Shown here: positions 26,117 to 34,868 of the stretch, one piece after another
How the letters are laid out: the number at the start of each line of letters is the position of its first letter
Numbering within the stretch: the first letter of the stretch is position 1
NCBI RefSeq assembly: GCF_013394695.1
Contig: NZ_CP058258.1
Location: 1,701,731-1,765,730 of the forward strand
Source: Streptococcus sp. oral taxon 061
GTDB lineage: Bacteria > Bacillota > Bacilli > Lactobacillales > Streptococcaceae
Reading direction: 5' to 3'
Length of the DNA stretch: 64,000 nt
The notes under the pieces: model-generated
Seen by the model: only the letters and a program-made list of their open reading frames with translations
The model's database searches: none
Told to the model about the DNA's origin: nothing
Translations under genes and position numbers: made by a program

Positions 26117-26143
26117 GAAAAAAGTGAGAAAACTCCCACTTTC
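26117..26143 (-). terminator. Terminator of the dnaB-veg unit
   Basis: On the minus strand AGTGGGA pairs with TCTCACT (one G-U) across a 4-nt loop, then TTTTTTC follows, just past veg. Confidence 0.65.
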
Positions 26144-26147
26144 AACC

Positions 26148-26414
26148 TTAATCCAAATAGTGAATCAAATTCTTTTCCGTTAAAATATCTGAATAGGTGA
26201 AGGATTCAACATAGACATTGGCCTGTTTGTCCCCTTCAACATTTCCAAATTCAACGATAAAGAGCGATGGATAAACTTCAATGAGTCTTCCTAAGCGATT
26301 CTTTTGGCGTTTACGACCATTTTCTAAGGTCATTTCCACGACTTGTCCTTCATGTGCCTTGATTTCCTCTTTGATTTTTTTCATCTTGGCTACATCTGTA
26401 AATGCATCTGTCAT
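26148..26414 (-). CDS. veg: Veg family protein (DUF1021)
   Basis: An 88-aa protein that fits the Veg family: an N-terminal helix (DVAKMKKIKEEIKAHEGQ) then a small beta-barrel (VVEMTLENGRKRQKNRLG). In Bacillus subtilis Veg stimulates biofilm gene expression; in streptococci its role is not established. It overlaps the dnaB stop by 4 bp (ATGA), so expression is coupled to the replicative helicase. I recall the same gene order in S. pneumoniae. Confidence 0.85.
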   Translation of the reverse strand: MTDAFTDVAKMKKIKEEIKAHEGQVVEMTLENGRKRQKNRLGRLIEVYPSLFIVEFGNVEGDKQANVYVESFTYSDILTEKNLIHYLD

Positions 26415-27769
26415 CTTTGTTCCTCTCTCTTCGAAATGCTTGAAAACTTGTTATACTCTTTTTGGAAAATCAATTCTACCGTTCCACGTGCACCGCTACG
26501 GTTTTTCTCGATAATAACTTCTACTTTGTTATTAGGAAGACCTTCCTCTTCTTCGCCACCACGCTCATAATAGTCGTCACGATAAAGAAAGGCTACAATA
26601 TCCGCATCCTGCTCGATAGATCCAGACTCACGAATATCTGATAATACCGGTCTTTTATCTTGACGTTGTTCAACACTACGCGACAACTGACTCAGCGCGA
26701 TAACGGGAACCTTCAATTCCTTGGCCAAAATCTTCAACTGACGTGAAATCTCTGACACCTCTTGTTGACGGTTTTCTCTGCCTGTTCCTGTGATTAGCTG
26801 CAGGTAGTCAATCAAGATTAATCCAAGATTGCCTGTTTCCTGAGACAATTTTCTGGCGCGTGACCGAATTTCAGTAATCCGGATTCCGGGTGTGTCATCG
26901 ATATAGATGCTTGCTTTAGCAAGATTCCCTTGAGCAATCGTATATTTGCGCCATTCTTCCTCAGTAAGTTGTCCAGTACGAATAGAGTGAGACTCTACTA
27001 GCCCTTCGGCAGCCAACATACGGTCGACCAGACTCTCTGCACCCATCTCGAGAGAGAAAATTGCAACAGTCTTGTCTAGCTTAGTTCCAATGTTTTGAGC
27101 AATATTCAATGCAAAGGCCGTCTTACCAACAGCAGGACGAGCTGCTATAATAATCAACTCTTCCTCGTGTAAACCTGTAGTCATATGATCCAAATCTTGA
27201 TAACCAGTAGCAATTCCTGTAATATCAGATGTTTGTTGTGAGCGAGTTTCCAAATTTCCAAAGTTTAGGTTTAGGATATCACGAATATTTCTAAACCCAC
27301 TACGATTGGTATTTTCGCTAACATCAATCAAGCCCTTTTCTGCCTGAGCAATAATTTCATCCACAGGACTAGACGCTTCATAAGCTTGATTAACAGATTC
27401 TGTCAACTTAGCAATCAGGCGACGAAGCATAGCCTTCTCTGCTACAATCTTTGCATAGTATTCAGCGTTTGCAGAGGTTGGTACAGAGTTGATAATCTCA
27501 ACAAGGTAGGACAAACCACCAATATTTTGCAAATCACCTTGATCATCTAAGATCGTGCGAACAGTCGTTGCATCAATGGCTTCGCCACGATCTGACAAGT
27601 CAACCATGGCCTGAAAAATCAAACGGTGAGCATACTTAAAGAAGTCTCGAGAGTCTATATATTCTCGAACAAACACGAGTTTACTCTCATCGATAAATAT
27701 AGCTCCCAATACAGATTGTTCTGCCAAGATATCCTGGGGCTGAACTCGTAGTTCCTCTACTTCTGCCAT
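26411..27769 (-). CDS. dnaB: Replicative DNA helicase
   Basis: A 452-aa hexameric helicase. The N-terminal helical DnaB domain (about 10-115, starting QPQDILAEQSVLGAIF) is followed by a RecA-like ATPase with Walker A ARPAVGKTAFAL and Walker B LILIDYLQLI. It unwinds DNA ahead of the replisome and loads primase. It is 42 bp downstream of rplI on the same strand, so it is probably transcribed with gdpP and rplI, and it overlaps veg at its end. Confidence 0.96.
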   Translation of the reverse strand: MAEVEELRVQPQDILAEQSVLGAIFIDESKLVFVREYIDSRDFFKYAHRLIFQAMVDLSDRGEAIDATTVRTILDDQGDLQNIGGLSYLVEIINSVPTSANAEYYAKIVAEKAMLRRLIAKLTESVNQAYEASSPVDEIIAQAEKGLIDVSENTNRSGFRNIRDILNLNFGNLETRSQQTSDITGIATGYQDLDHMTTGLHEEELIIIAARPAVGKTAFALNIAQNIGTKLDKTVAIFSLEMGAESLVDRMLAAEGLVESHSIRTGQLTEEEWRKYTIAQGNLAKASIYIDDTPGIRITEIRSRARKLSQETGNLGLILIDYLQLITGTGRENRQQEVSEISRQLKILAKELKVPVIALSQLSRSVEQRQDKRPVLSDIRESGSIEQDADIVAFLYRDDYYERGGEEEEGLPNNKVEVIIEKNRSGARGTVELIFQKEYNKFSSISKREEQR

Positions 27770-27811
27770 CAGATTTCCCTTCCTTTTACAACATAATTAC
27801 TCAAATCTAGA

Positions 27812-28264
27812 TTAGCCTTCTTTTACATGAAGATTGATGACGCTAGTCACATCCTGATAAATTTTTACCGGAACATCAATCAAGCCAACTGCTCGAATTG
27901 GAGATTGAACTTGAATATGACGTTTATCAATTTTAATTCCAAATTGTTTTTGGAGTTCTTCCGCAATTTTCTTGCTAGTAATTGAACCAAAAGTTCTTCC
28001 ATCTGGACCAACTTTTTCAACAAACTCAACGATTGTTTCTTCTGCTTCAAGTTTCGCCTTGATTTCTTGTGCTTCTGCAAGAAGTTGAGCATGTGCTTTT
28101 TCTTCAGATTTTTGCTTGCCACGCAACTCACCAATTGCTTGAGAAGTCGCTTCTTTAGCAAGGTTTTTCTTAATCAAAAAGTTTTGCGCATAACCTGTTG
28201 GCACTTCCTTGATTTCGCCTTTTTTTCCTTTGCCTTTTACATCTGCTAAAAAGATTACTTTCAT
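27812..28264 (-). CDS. rplI: 50S ribosomal protein L9
   Basis: A 150-aa protein with the L9 signature [20 protein letters not shown] at the N-terminus, a long connecting helix rich in Lys, Glu and Ala, and a C-terminal globular domain. It binds 23S rRNA at the base of the L1 stalk and supports translational fidelity. The start codon overlaps the gdpP stop by 4 bp (28261-28264), indicating coupling. Pairing of rplI with gdpP and dnaB is widespread in Firmicutes. Confidence 0.97.
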   Translation of the reverse strand: MKVIFLADVKGKGKKGEIKEVPTGYAQNFLIKKNLAKEATSQAIGELRGKQKSEEKAHAQLLAEAQEIKAKLEAEETIVEFVEKVGPDGRTFGSITSKKIAEELQKQFGIKIDKRHIQVQSPIRAVGLIDVPVKIYQDVTSVINLHVKEG

Positions 28265-30234
28265 TCTTCTGTCTCCTTTTCTCTAATTTCATTAGAAATA
28301 ACGGTTTTTAGTTTATCACCTGCTTCTTGCAGAGTCATATCTGTCAGTCGGGCAGCTGCCAGGTTGAAGTGGCCTCCACCTCCCAATTCTTCCATAATCC
28401 GTTGCACATTGATCTTACTTCGACTTCGTGCAGAGATGGAAATATCCCCTTGGCTGTTTTTTGCAATGACAAAGCTAGCCTCAATACCTGACATGGCTAA
28501 CATAGTATCAGCTGCTTTACTAATCACTACCGTATCATACTCCTTAGTATCCTTGGCTTGAGCGACAAGAATTGAAGGTTGTACAGCCTGTCCTTGTAAG
28601 ATTAGCTCATTAACCAATCGATACTCTTCGAAATCAGTAGCTGCAAGTTCCTGGATAACAATACTATCACTTCCACGTGTTCTTAGATAACTTGCAACGT
28701 CAAAGGTACGGCTAGTTACACGAGAGGTGAAATTCTTAGTATCCAGCATCATACCGCCCATGAGAACACTAGCTTGAATACGACTTAAGCGTGCTTTCTT
28801 AGAGTTTTGGAATTGAATCAACTCTGTTACAAGCTCGCTCGCGCTACTTGCTCCACTCTCGATATAGGTGATAACAGCATTTTCCGGGAAATCCTGATCT
28901 CGTCTATGGTGGTCGATAACAATCGTTTGCGTGAATAAGTCATAAAACTCTTTTGACAAGGTTAAAGCGGTCTTAGAGTGGTCCACCATCACTAACAAGG
29001 AACGATTAGTGACCATTTCCATAGCTTGAGTTAGAGGGATGAGTTTTGTCACTCCCTCATTCTCTAAAAATTGAATGGCACGATGGATGTCCGGAGACAT
29101 TTGTTCTGCATCATAGACCACATAACTTTCATCCAAGACGTTACTAGAGAACAACTGCATACCAACAGCAGAGCCTAAAGCATCCATGTCTAAGTTTTTA
29201 TGACCAACTACGAATACATGGTCGACACTTCTCAACTTTTCAGAGATTGCCGTCATCATTGCTCTTGTACGTGTTCTTGTTCGCTTAATAGAAGCTGCAG
29301 AACCACCACCAAAATAAATTGGATTTTTCGTTTCGTCATTCTCTTTTACGACAACTTGGTCCCCACCTCGAACTTCTGCAAGGTTGAGATTTGATAAAGC
29401 AACTTTACCAATACCCTCATGATCGCCATCACCGTATGACAAGCCCATACTCATGGTTAAGGCTAAATCTCTCTGCTTAGCTTCTTCACGGAAGGTATCA
29501 ATTACAGAAAATTTATCCTGCATCAATTGCTCCAATACCGTATAGTCCGTAAACAAGTAGAAACGATCCATAGTCACTCTGCGAGAGAACATCTTATGTT
29601 TTCCAGTAAACTCTGCGACATAATTCGCAACAAAACTATTAATATGGCTGATGTCTGATTCAGATGTTTCATTCTCTAAATCATCATAGTTATCTACCGA
29701 AATAACACCGATAACAGGGCGACTCGTAACCAACTCTACAGTGGCTTCGTACTCTCCAGAAACATCAAAAAAGTAGAGCACACCAGAATTTCTATCTAGA
29801 TGTACCGCATAACGTTTTTCTCCCACATTGGCATAAATTCCAGGAGAAGATATGGATGTTTTTATAATTTCTTGAACTTGAGGAAGGTCAATTTCTCCAT
29901 CTTCCGTTGTCAGCATTAACTCTGCGTAGGGATTGAACCACTCAATCTCACTACTTTCCATGTTTAGTTTGACAACTCCAACCGGCATCTGTTCTAAGAG
30001 TGAACTTAAACTATCTTCCGCCTGATGGTTTACGTACTGGATTTGTTCAATTTCTGTTTTTTGATAAGATTTCTTCTGAAAATAAAATAGCAGAAGAAAT
30101 GCCACCATTAACAAAAATAAGCATGCTATTGTGACTAGGTTATTTTGAAGAAAAATAACCAATACAGTCATGATTATAAAGTCAATCCCAACAAATAAGT
30201 ATATAAAAAAGGGATTCATTTCATTTTTTTTCAT
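28261..30234 (-). CDS. gdpP: Cyclic-di-AMP phosphodiesterase GdpP/Pde1
   Basis: A 657-aa membrane-bound phosphodiesterase. Two membrane helices (about 10-55) are followed by a degenerate PAS domain, a degenerate GGDEF domain and a DHH/DHHA1 catalytic module. The DHH motifs seen are [20 protein letters not shown] and [10 protein letters not shown], and [10 protein letters not shown] gives the DHHA1 signature. It hydrolyses c-di-AMP to pApA and so affects potassium balance, wall stress and beta-lactam tolerance. I chose the ATG at 30234 (AGAGG 7 bp upstream) over a longer TTG frame. Confidence 0.94.
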   Translation of the reverse strand: MKKNEMNPFFIYLFVGIDFIIMTVLVIFLQNNLVTIACLFLLMVAFLLLFYFQKKSYQKTEIEQIQYVNHQAEDSLSSLLEQMPVGVVKLNMESSEIEWFNPYAELMLTTEDGEIDLPQVQEIIKTSISSPGIYANVGEKRYAVHLDRNSGVLYFFDVSGEYEATVELVTSRPVIGVISVDNYDDLENETSESDISHINSFVANYVAEFTGKHKMFSRRVTMDRFYLFTDYTVLEQLMQDKFSVIDTFREEAKQRDLALTMSMGLSYGDGDHEGIGKVALSNLNLAEVRGGDQVVVKENDETKNPIYFGGGSAASIKRTRTRTRAMMTAISEKLRSVDHVFVVGHKNLDMDALGSAVGMQLFSSNVLDESYVVYDAEQMSPDIHRAIQFLENEGVTKLIPLTQAMEMVTNRSLLVMVDHSKTALTLSKEFYDLFTQTIVIDHHRRDQDFPENAVITYIESGASSASELVTELIQFQNSKKARLSRIQASVLMGGMMLDTKNFTSRVTSRTFDVASYLRTRGSDSIVIQELAATDFEEYRLVNELILQGQAVQPSILVAQAKDTKEYDTVVISKAADTMLAMSGIEASFVIAKNSQGDISISARSRSKINVQRIMEELGGGGHFNLAAARLTDMTLQEAGDKLKTVISNEIREKETEE

Positions 30235-30332
30235 TACAAACCTCTTGCGCAATATTATACCATATTTGCACTGAAAAAGCGACCTTTAAAGAAGGAATAG
30301 CACTTGTGCTCAAATGTAGTAATCATGAATAC

Positions 30333-30366
30333 AAAAGGTGGTTTACACTAGTGTAAACCACCTTTT
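30333..30366 (-). terminator. Perfect 34-bp palindromic terminator after hpf
   Basis: The whole stretch is a perfect palindrome centred on CACTAGTG, with AAAA and TTTT ends. It lies 20 bp after the hpf stop codon. The genes on both sides are on the minus strand, so its use is to end hpf transcription. Confidence 0.8.
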
Positions 30367-30386
30367 TAATCTAAGCATATTAAGTA

Positions 30387-30935
30387 TTATGATTCTTTCA
30401 CTTCAAGAAGACCAATATCTCCATCTTCGCGTCGATAAATGACATTTGTTGTTTCATCTTCAACATCGATATAGATGAAGAAATCATGCCCCAATAAGTC
30501 CATCTGAAGAAGTGCTTCTTCAAGGTCCATTGGTTTTAAATCAATTTGTTTTGAACGAACAACTTTAGCTTGAGCCCCATCTGTCTCTTCAACCAAAGCA
30601 TCTGTAAATAATTGGCTAGTAGAAACTTTATTTCTGTTCTTACGTTCAATTTTAGTTTTGTTTTTACGGATTTGACGTTCAATCTTATCTGTCACCAAAT
30701 CAATAGATCCATACATATCTTGAGAAACATCTTCTGCACGAAGAGTAATAGATCCAAGTGGAATTGTTACTTCTACCTTAGCAGTCTTTTCACGATACAC
30801 TTTCAAATTTACACGTGCATCTAGTTCTTGATCTGCTTGGAAGTATTTTTCGATCTTTTCGAGTTTAGAAACTACATAATCACGAATTGCTTCTGTTACT
30901 TCTAGGTTTTCACCACGGATACTATATTTAATCAT
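30387..30935 (-). CDS. hpf: Long-form ribosome hibernation promoting factor
   Basis: A 182-aa protein. The N-terminal S30AE domain (about 1-100, starting MIKYSIRGENLEVTEAIRDY) binds the decoding centre. The C-terminal domain (about 125-180, VVRSKQIDLKPMDLEEALLQM) dimerises to join two ribosomes into inactive 100S particles. The long form is standard in Firmicutes. AGAAGGTACTT precedes the ATG. The promoter is strong (TTGCAA, 17 bp, TATAAT) and contains a near-consensus cre site, matching my recollection that lactococcal yfiA is under CcpA control. Confidence 0.96.
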   Translation of the reverse strand: MIKYSIRGENLEVTEAIRDYVVSKLEKIEKYFQADQELDARVNLKVYREKTAKVEVTIPLGSITLRAEDVSQDMYGSIDLVTDKIERQIRKNKTKIERKNRNKVSTSQLFTDALVEETDGAQAKVVRSKQIDLKPMDLEEALLQMDLLGHDFFIYIDVEDETTNVIYRREDGDIGLLEVKES

Positions 30936-30976
30936 ATAAGTACCTTCTTTCTAAACATATTTGTTTTTCTATATTT

Positions 30977-31005
30977 ATTATAACGCTTTCAAAAAATTAT
31001 TGCAA
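30977..31005 (-). promoter_or_regulatory. hpf promoter with embedded cre-like site
   Basis: On the minus strand TTGCAA (31005-31000), a 17-bp spacer and TATAAT (30982-30977) make a good promoter. Plus-strand TTATAACGCTTTCAA (30978-30992) reads on the minus strand as a cre box with one mismatch, covering spacer and -10. Confidence 0.6.
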
Positions 31006-31014
31006 TCTTTTTCC

Positions 31015-31677
31015 TCATCTTACGAGGGAAAATGTTCTAACCTCTTCTGCTCCTGCATTTTCTAGCATACTCTTGACACGGTTAACAGTCGCTCCCGTCG
31101 TATAAATATCATCAATCAATAGAATTTTCTTTGGAACCCTACTGTCTTCTTTAATAAAAAATGGAAGTTCCGTGGCCAAACGCTCTGAACGATTTTTAGA
31201 AGAACTTGCTTTTTCTTCTCTTTTCCCTAATGCGTCCTGATGGGAAAGTCCTGCAGCCTCTATTAGGCCTGCAACCTGATTAAAACCTCTTTTTGCATAC
31301 CTCTCAGGGCTTAACGGTATTAAAATAAAATGGTAATCCTTGTATTTTTTTAAATTCTCATTTAAAATCATTGCAAAAGCTTTTCGGAGAATATAATCGC
31401 CATCAAATTTGTAACGATTAAAAAAGTCTTTCATTGCTTGATTATAAGTAAAAATCGCTTCATGACTTACTGCAAACCCTTCTTTACACCAAAGTTGACA
31501 ATCTTGACACGATGTTGACACCCCTTTTTTATAACAATTTGGGCAATGTTCTTCCCCAATCATTTCAAAACTTGAGTAACAAGCTAAACAAAGTGAGCTC
31601 TCCTCCTTTTTCAAAAAAAGAAGCTCTCCAAAGGTTAGATTTTTCTTCAAATGTTGTCCACAAAGTAAACAAATCAT
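31015..31677 (-). CDS. comFC: Competence protein ComFC, phosphoribosyltransferase-like
   Basis: A 220-aa protein with N-terminal zinc-finger cysteines (CLLCGQHL, CLAC, then CPNC and CQDC) and a C-terminal type I phosphoribosyltransferase fold with the PRPP loop ILLIDDIYTTGAT. It works with ComFA in moving transforming single-stranded DNA into the cytoplasm. The start overlaps comFA by 4 bp, so they form one late-competence operon driven by the cin-box upstream of comFA. Confidence 0.93.
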   Translation of the reverse strand: MICLLCGQHLKKNLTFGELLFLKKEESSLCLACYSSFEMIGEEHCPNCYKKGVSTSCQDCQLWCKEGFAVSHEAIFTYNQAMKDFFNRYKFDGDYILRKAFAMILNENLKKYKDYHFILIPLSPERYAKRGFNQVAGLIEAAGLSHQDALGKREEKASSSKNRSERLATELPFFIKEDSRVPKKILLIDDIYTTGATVNRVKSMLENAGAEEVRTFSLVR

Positions 31678-32972
31678 AAGCCTGCCTCCTTGTTCATCAG
31701 CTTGATTTCCTTTATAGCATTCTTAATCGAACGGTTTAATCCATTATGAAAGAAAATTAAATCTCCTGTTGGCCTATCCATGCTACGACCTACACGTCCT
31801 CCAATTTGAATGAGACTTGATTTTGTAAAAAGACGATGGTTTGCTTCTACGACACAGACATCAACAGAAGGGAAGGTAACTCCGCGCTCCAATATTGTTG
31901 TGCTTATCAATATGGTCATTTCCCTATCCCTAAAAGCTTGAACTTGCTCTAATCTATCTTCAGTAACTGAGGATACGAAACCAATTTTCTCATTCGGAAA
32001 CTCTAGCTGCAAGATTTCCTTCAACTTCTCTCCCTTTGTAATTTCTGATGCAAATATTAGTAAGGGGTAGCCAGTTCTTCTCTGGTTTTCAACATATCTT
32101 TTTAACTTTAATGGTAGGCGAAACTTATCCAAACATTTATCCAGATCAGATAGCCAGACGGGTTTTGGAATAATTAAAGGATTCCCATGGAACCGCCTTG
32201 GTAGGCTTAGTCGTTTTAGTTCCCCTAGTCGAACCTTCTTATCCAACTCGTCTGTAGAAGTAGCGGTGAGGAAAATTCTTAGTCCATCATCCTTTACACA
32301 ATTCTTTACAGCTTTGTAAAGCATCCTGTTATCAACATATGGAAAAGCATCTACTTCATCTACTATTAGCAAATCAAAAGCATGATAAAACTTTAATAAT
32401 TGATGAGTCGTCGCAACAACCAGAGGTGTCCGAAAATATGGTTTGGACTCTCCATGCAGCAAGGCTATCTCACAAGTAAAATCATTCTGCAATCGCTTAT
32501 ACAATTCCAAACAAACATCTATACGGGGACTGGCTAGACAAACTGCGCCACCATCATTAATAACTTTCGCAACAACTTGATAAATCATCTCTGTCTTCCC
32601 AGCGCCAGTCACTGCATGAACTAAAGTTGGCTGCTGACTTTCTACCGCTTGAAGTAATCCCTCTGATACTTTCTCTTGAAATGGAGTCAATTGTCCCTTC
32701 CATTTAAGAACATCTTGTTTTGGAAATTTTTCCTGAGGGAAATAATATAATCCTTGATCACTCCTAACTCGCTTCATCAACAAGCATTCTCGGCAGTAAT
32801 GAGCATTAATAGGTAGAGACCATTCATCTTGAATCATACTATCACATCGTTGACAGAAGAGTTTCCCCTTCTCTTTTCTCATGCTTGGTAGCTTCTCCGC
32901 CAACTGTTGTTCTTCTGAGCTTAATTCTTGTTCTGTAAAAAGTCGACCAAGATAATTTGGATTTATTTTCAT
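31674..32972 (-). CDS. comFA: Competence DNA helicase ComFA
   Basis: A 432-aa superfamily 2 ATPase. A four-cysteine zinc finger (CQRC and CREC) precedes Walker A VTGAGKTEM, then DEVD (DEAD-like) and late helicase motifs (TTILERGVTFP, QIGGRVGRS). ComFA powers uptake of transforming DNA at the inner face of the membrane. The start lies only 7 bp past an exact cin-box, so the transcript leader should be very short or absent. Length and motifs look intact, so DNA uptake machinery seems preserved even though comC is missing from the comDE locus. Confidence 0.95.
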   Translation of the reverse strand: MKINPNYLGRLFTEQELSSEEQQLAEKLPSMRKEKGKLFCQRCDSMIQDEWSLPINAHYCRECLLMKRVRSDQGLYYFPQEKFPKQDVLKWKGQLTPFQEKVSEGLLQAVESQQPTLVHAVTGAGKTEMIYQVVAKVINDGGAVCLASPRIDVCLELYKRLQNDFTCEIALLHGESKPYFRTPLVVATTHQLLKFYHAFDLLIVDEVDAFPYVDNRMLYKAVKNCVKDDGLRIFLTATSTDELDKKVRLGELKRLSLPRRFHGNPLIIPKPVWLSDLDKCLDKFRLPLKLKRYVENQRRTGYPLLIFASEITKGEKLKEILQLEFPNEKIGFVSSVTEDRLEQVQAFRDREMTILISTTILERGVTFPSVDVCVVEANHRLFTKSSLIQIGGRVGRSMDRPTGDLIFFHNGLNRSIKNAIKEIKLMNKEAGL

Positions 32973-32979
32973 ACTTCTT

Positions 32980-32987
32980 TATTCGTA
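32980..32987 (-). promoter_or_regulatory. Cin-box (ComX/SigX promoter) of comFAC
   Basis: The minus strand reads TACGAATA, an exact match to the streptococcal late-competence box that serves as -10 for the alternative sigma factor ComX. It ends 7 bp before the comFA ATG. Confidence 0.88.
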
Positions 32988-33015
32988 AAATCTAGAACTT
33001 TAGGTTATTTTTTAG

Positions 33016-33027
33016 TACAATAAAATT
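33016..33027 (+). promoter_or_regulatory. yigZ -10 element at leaderless spacing
   Basis: TACAAT at 33016-33021 is followed by AAAATT and then the ATG at 33028, with no ribosome-binding site. The expected start point is the A of the start codon. A weak TAGAAC lies 17 bp upstream. Confidence 0.45.
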
Positions 33028-33663
33028 ATGGAATTTAGAACGATAAAAGAGGACGGACAAGTCCAAGAAGAAATCAAAAAATCTCGCTTTATTTGCCATT
33101 CAAAGCGTGTCTATAGCGAGGAAGAAGCCCGTGCTTTCATTACTGCTATAAAAAAAGAGCACTATAAAGCGACCCATAACTGCTCTGCTTTTATCATAGG
33201 TGAACGTAGTGAAATCAAACGAACCAGTGATGATGGGGAGCCAAGTGGAACTGCTGGTGCACCTATGCTAGGAGTTTTGGAAAATCACAATTTAACCAAC
33301 GTCTGTGTAGTTGTTACCCGTTATTTTGGTGGTATTAAGCTAGGGGCTGGGGGGCTCATTCGCGCTTATGCAGGTAGTGTTGCCTTAGCTGTCAAAGAAA
33401 TTGGAATTGTTGAAATTAAAGAACAAGCAGGGATTCAAATTCAAATGAGCTATGCACAATATCAAGAGTATGGGAATTTTCTTAAAGAACATAATCTTAT
33501 GGAACTCGAAACCAACTTTACAGATCAAGTTGACACAATTATCTTTGTCAATAAAGAAGATAAAGAGGATACCAAAGCTGCCCTCATAGAATTTTTTAAT
33601 GGGAAAGTTATCCTAACAGATCAAGGTTTACGAGAAGTTGAAGTTCCTGTAAACCTTGTGTAA
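33028..33663 (+). CDS. yigZ: YigZ/IMPACT family protein (UPF0029)
   Basis: A 211-aa two-domain protein: an N-terminal IMPACT/UPF0029 domain (about 1-125, with SKRVYSEEEARAFI and the conserved DDGEPSGTAG and VVVTRYFGG motifs) and a C-terminal DUF1949 domain with a ferredoxin-like fold. Family members are linked to translation control and possibly RNA or proline-peptide handling, but the biochemical role is unsettled. It is divergent from comFA across 55 bp and has its own terminator. Confidence 0.92.
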   Translation: MEFRTIKEDGQVQEEIKKSRFICHSKRVYSEEEARAFITAIKKEHYKATHNCSAFIIGERSEIKRTSDDGEPSGTAGAPMLGVLENHNLTNVCVVVTRYFGGIKLGAGGLIRAYAGSVALAVKEIGIVEIKEQAGIQIQMSYAQYQEYGNFLKEHNLMELETNFTDQVDTIIFVNKEDKEDTKAALIEFFNGKVILTDQGLREVEVPVNLV

Positions 33664-33730
33664 ATTATTTTTTATATCCCCCCTTAATTTTTAGATTTAC
33701 ACTGACTATTTTTTCTGATTGTTATAAAAA

Positions 33731-33758
33731 AATCCTATCGCCTCGATAGGATTTCTAT
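33731..33758 (+). terminator. Terminator of yigZ
   Basis: AATCCTATCG (33731-33740) pairs perfectly with CGATAGGATT (33744-33753) around CCT, with A- and T-runs on both sides. Confidence 0.85.
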
Positions 33759-33760
33759 AT

Positions 33761-33789
33761 TTTACAAAAGTCAAAGTTAGCGTTATACT
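33761..33789 (+). promoter_or_regulatory. cysK promoter
   Basis: TTTACA at 33761-33766, a 17-bp spacer and TATACT at 33784-33789 precede cysK with a leader of about 22 bp that contains AGAGGTG. Confidence 0.7.
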
Positions 33790-33818
33790 AGTAGCATCTT
33801 ATATATAGAGGTGCTAAT

Positions 33819-34745
33819 ATGGCGATTTATAACAATATCACTGAACTTGTCGGTAGAACACCGATTGTTAAATTGAACAACATCGTACCTGAGGGTGCAG
33901 CAGATGTTTACGTAAAACTAGAAGCATTTAACCCAGGGTCATCCGTTAAAGACCGCATTGCTCTAAGCATGATTGAAAAAGCTGAACAAGAAGGTAAACT
34001 TAAACCTGGTTCTACTATTGTAGAAGCAACAAGCGGAAACACTGGTATCGGTCTTTCATGGGTTGGTGCTGCTAAAGGCTACAAAGTTGTCATCGTTATG
34101 CCTGAGACAATGAGTGTGGAACGTCGTAAAATCATCCAAGCATATGGTGCTGAACTCGTTCTAACTCCAGGAAGTGAAGGTATGAAAGGCGCTATTGCTA
34201 AAGCTGAAGAAATCGCTGCTGAACGTGATGGTTTCCTACCTTTGCAATTTATCAACCAAGCTAACCCAGAAGTTCACGAAAGAACAACAGGAGCTGAAAT
34301 TCTAGCTGATTTCGGAGCTGACGGTTTAGATGCCTTTGTTGCCGGTGTTGGTACTGGAGGAACTATTTCAGGTGTTTCTCATGCTCTTAAAGCTGCGAAT
34401 TCAAACATTCAAGTTTTTGCAGTTGAGGCAGACGAATCAGCTATCTTATCAGGCGAAAAACCTGGACCTCATAAGATTCAAGGTATCTCTGCTGGATTCA
34501 TCCCAGAAACACTTGACACGAAAGCTTACGATGGTATCGTTCGCGTAACATCAGACAATGCTCTTGCACTTGGTCGTGAAATCGGTGGAAAAGAAGGTTT
34601 CTTGGTAGGTATTTCTTCTGCCGCATCTATCTATGCAGCAATCGAAGTTGCTAAAAAACTTGGGGCAGGTAAAAAAATCCTTGCGCTTGCACCAGATAAC
34701 GGAGAACGTTACCTATCTACAGCACTCTATGAGTTTGAAGTCTAG
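33819..34745 (+). CDS. cysK: Cysteine synthase A (O-acetylserine sulfhydrylase)
   Basis: A 308-aa pyridoxal-phosphate enzyme of fold type II. The PLP lysine is in [12 protein letters not shown] (about residue 45), the substrate-binding loop is EATSGNTG, and the phosphate-binding glycine loop is GTGGTISG. It makes L-cysteine from O-acetylserine and sulfide in the cytoplasm. AGAGGTG lies 7 bp before the ATG. It is monocistronic, with its own terminator. The IS element lies 67 bp beyond its stop codon and does not touch the gene. Confidence 0.97.
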   Translation: MAIYNNITELVGRTPIVKLNNIVPEGAADVYVKLEAFNPGSSVKDRIALSMIEKAEQEGKLKPGSTIVEATSGNTGIGLSWVGAAKGYKVVIVMPETMSVERRKIIQAYGAELVLTPGSEGMKGAIAKAEEIAAERDGFLPLQFINQANPEVHERTTGAEILADFGADGLDAFVAGVGTGGTISGVSHALKAANSNIQVFAVEADESAILSGEKPGPHKIQGISAGFIPETLDTKAYDGIVRVTSDNALALGREIGGKEGFLVGISSAASIYAAIEVAKKLGAGKKILALAPDNGERYLSTALYEFEV

Positions 34746-34760
34746 TCTCCTAAATACACA

Positions 34761-34784
34761 AAGCCCTTGTTAAAGGGCTTTTTA
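34761..34784 (+). terminator. Terminator of cysK
   Basis: AAGCCCTT (34761-34768) pairs with AAGGGCTT (34773-34780), then TTT follows. It precedes the IS and remains intact. Confidence 0.85.
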
Positions 34785-34812
34785 ATTTTTTATAAAAGAA
34801 AAAGGAAGCAAA

Positions 34813-34837
34813 TGAACTGCACCCCAAAAGTTAGACA
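34813..34837 (+). repeat. Left terminal inverted repeat of the IS
   Basis: A 25-bp end beginning TGAACTGCACCCC. It matches the reverse complement of 36224-36248 at 22 of 25 positions. Confidence 0.9.
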
Positions 34838-34860
34838 GGAAAAAATCTAACTTTTGGGGT
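34821..34860 (+). terminator. Hairpin inside the IS left end
   Basis: The 15 bases at 34821-34835, largely within the left repeat, are perfectly complementary to 34846-34860 across a 10-nt loop. GTTTTATT follows, then the orfA start at 34869. In transcripts entering from outside this would form a terminator-like structure just before the transposase, a common way for an IS to avoid activation by neighbouring promoters. Confidence 0.65.
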
Positions 34861-34868
34861 GTTTTATT

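Noticed and set aside
31015..32972. Decay of late competence genes to match the missing comC
   Set aside because: comFA and comFC are full length with all motifs and an exact cin-box, so there is no sign of decay here.
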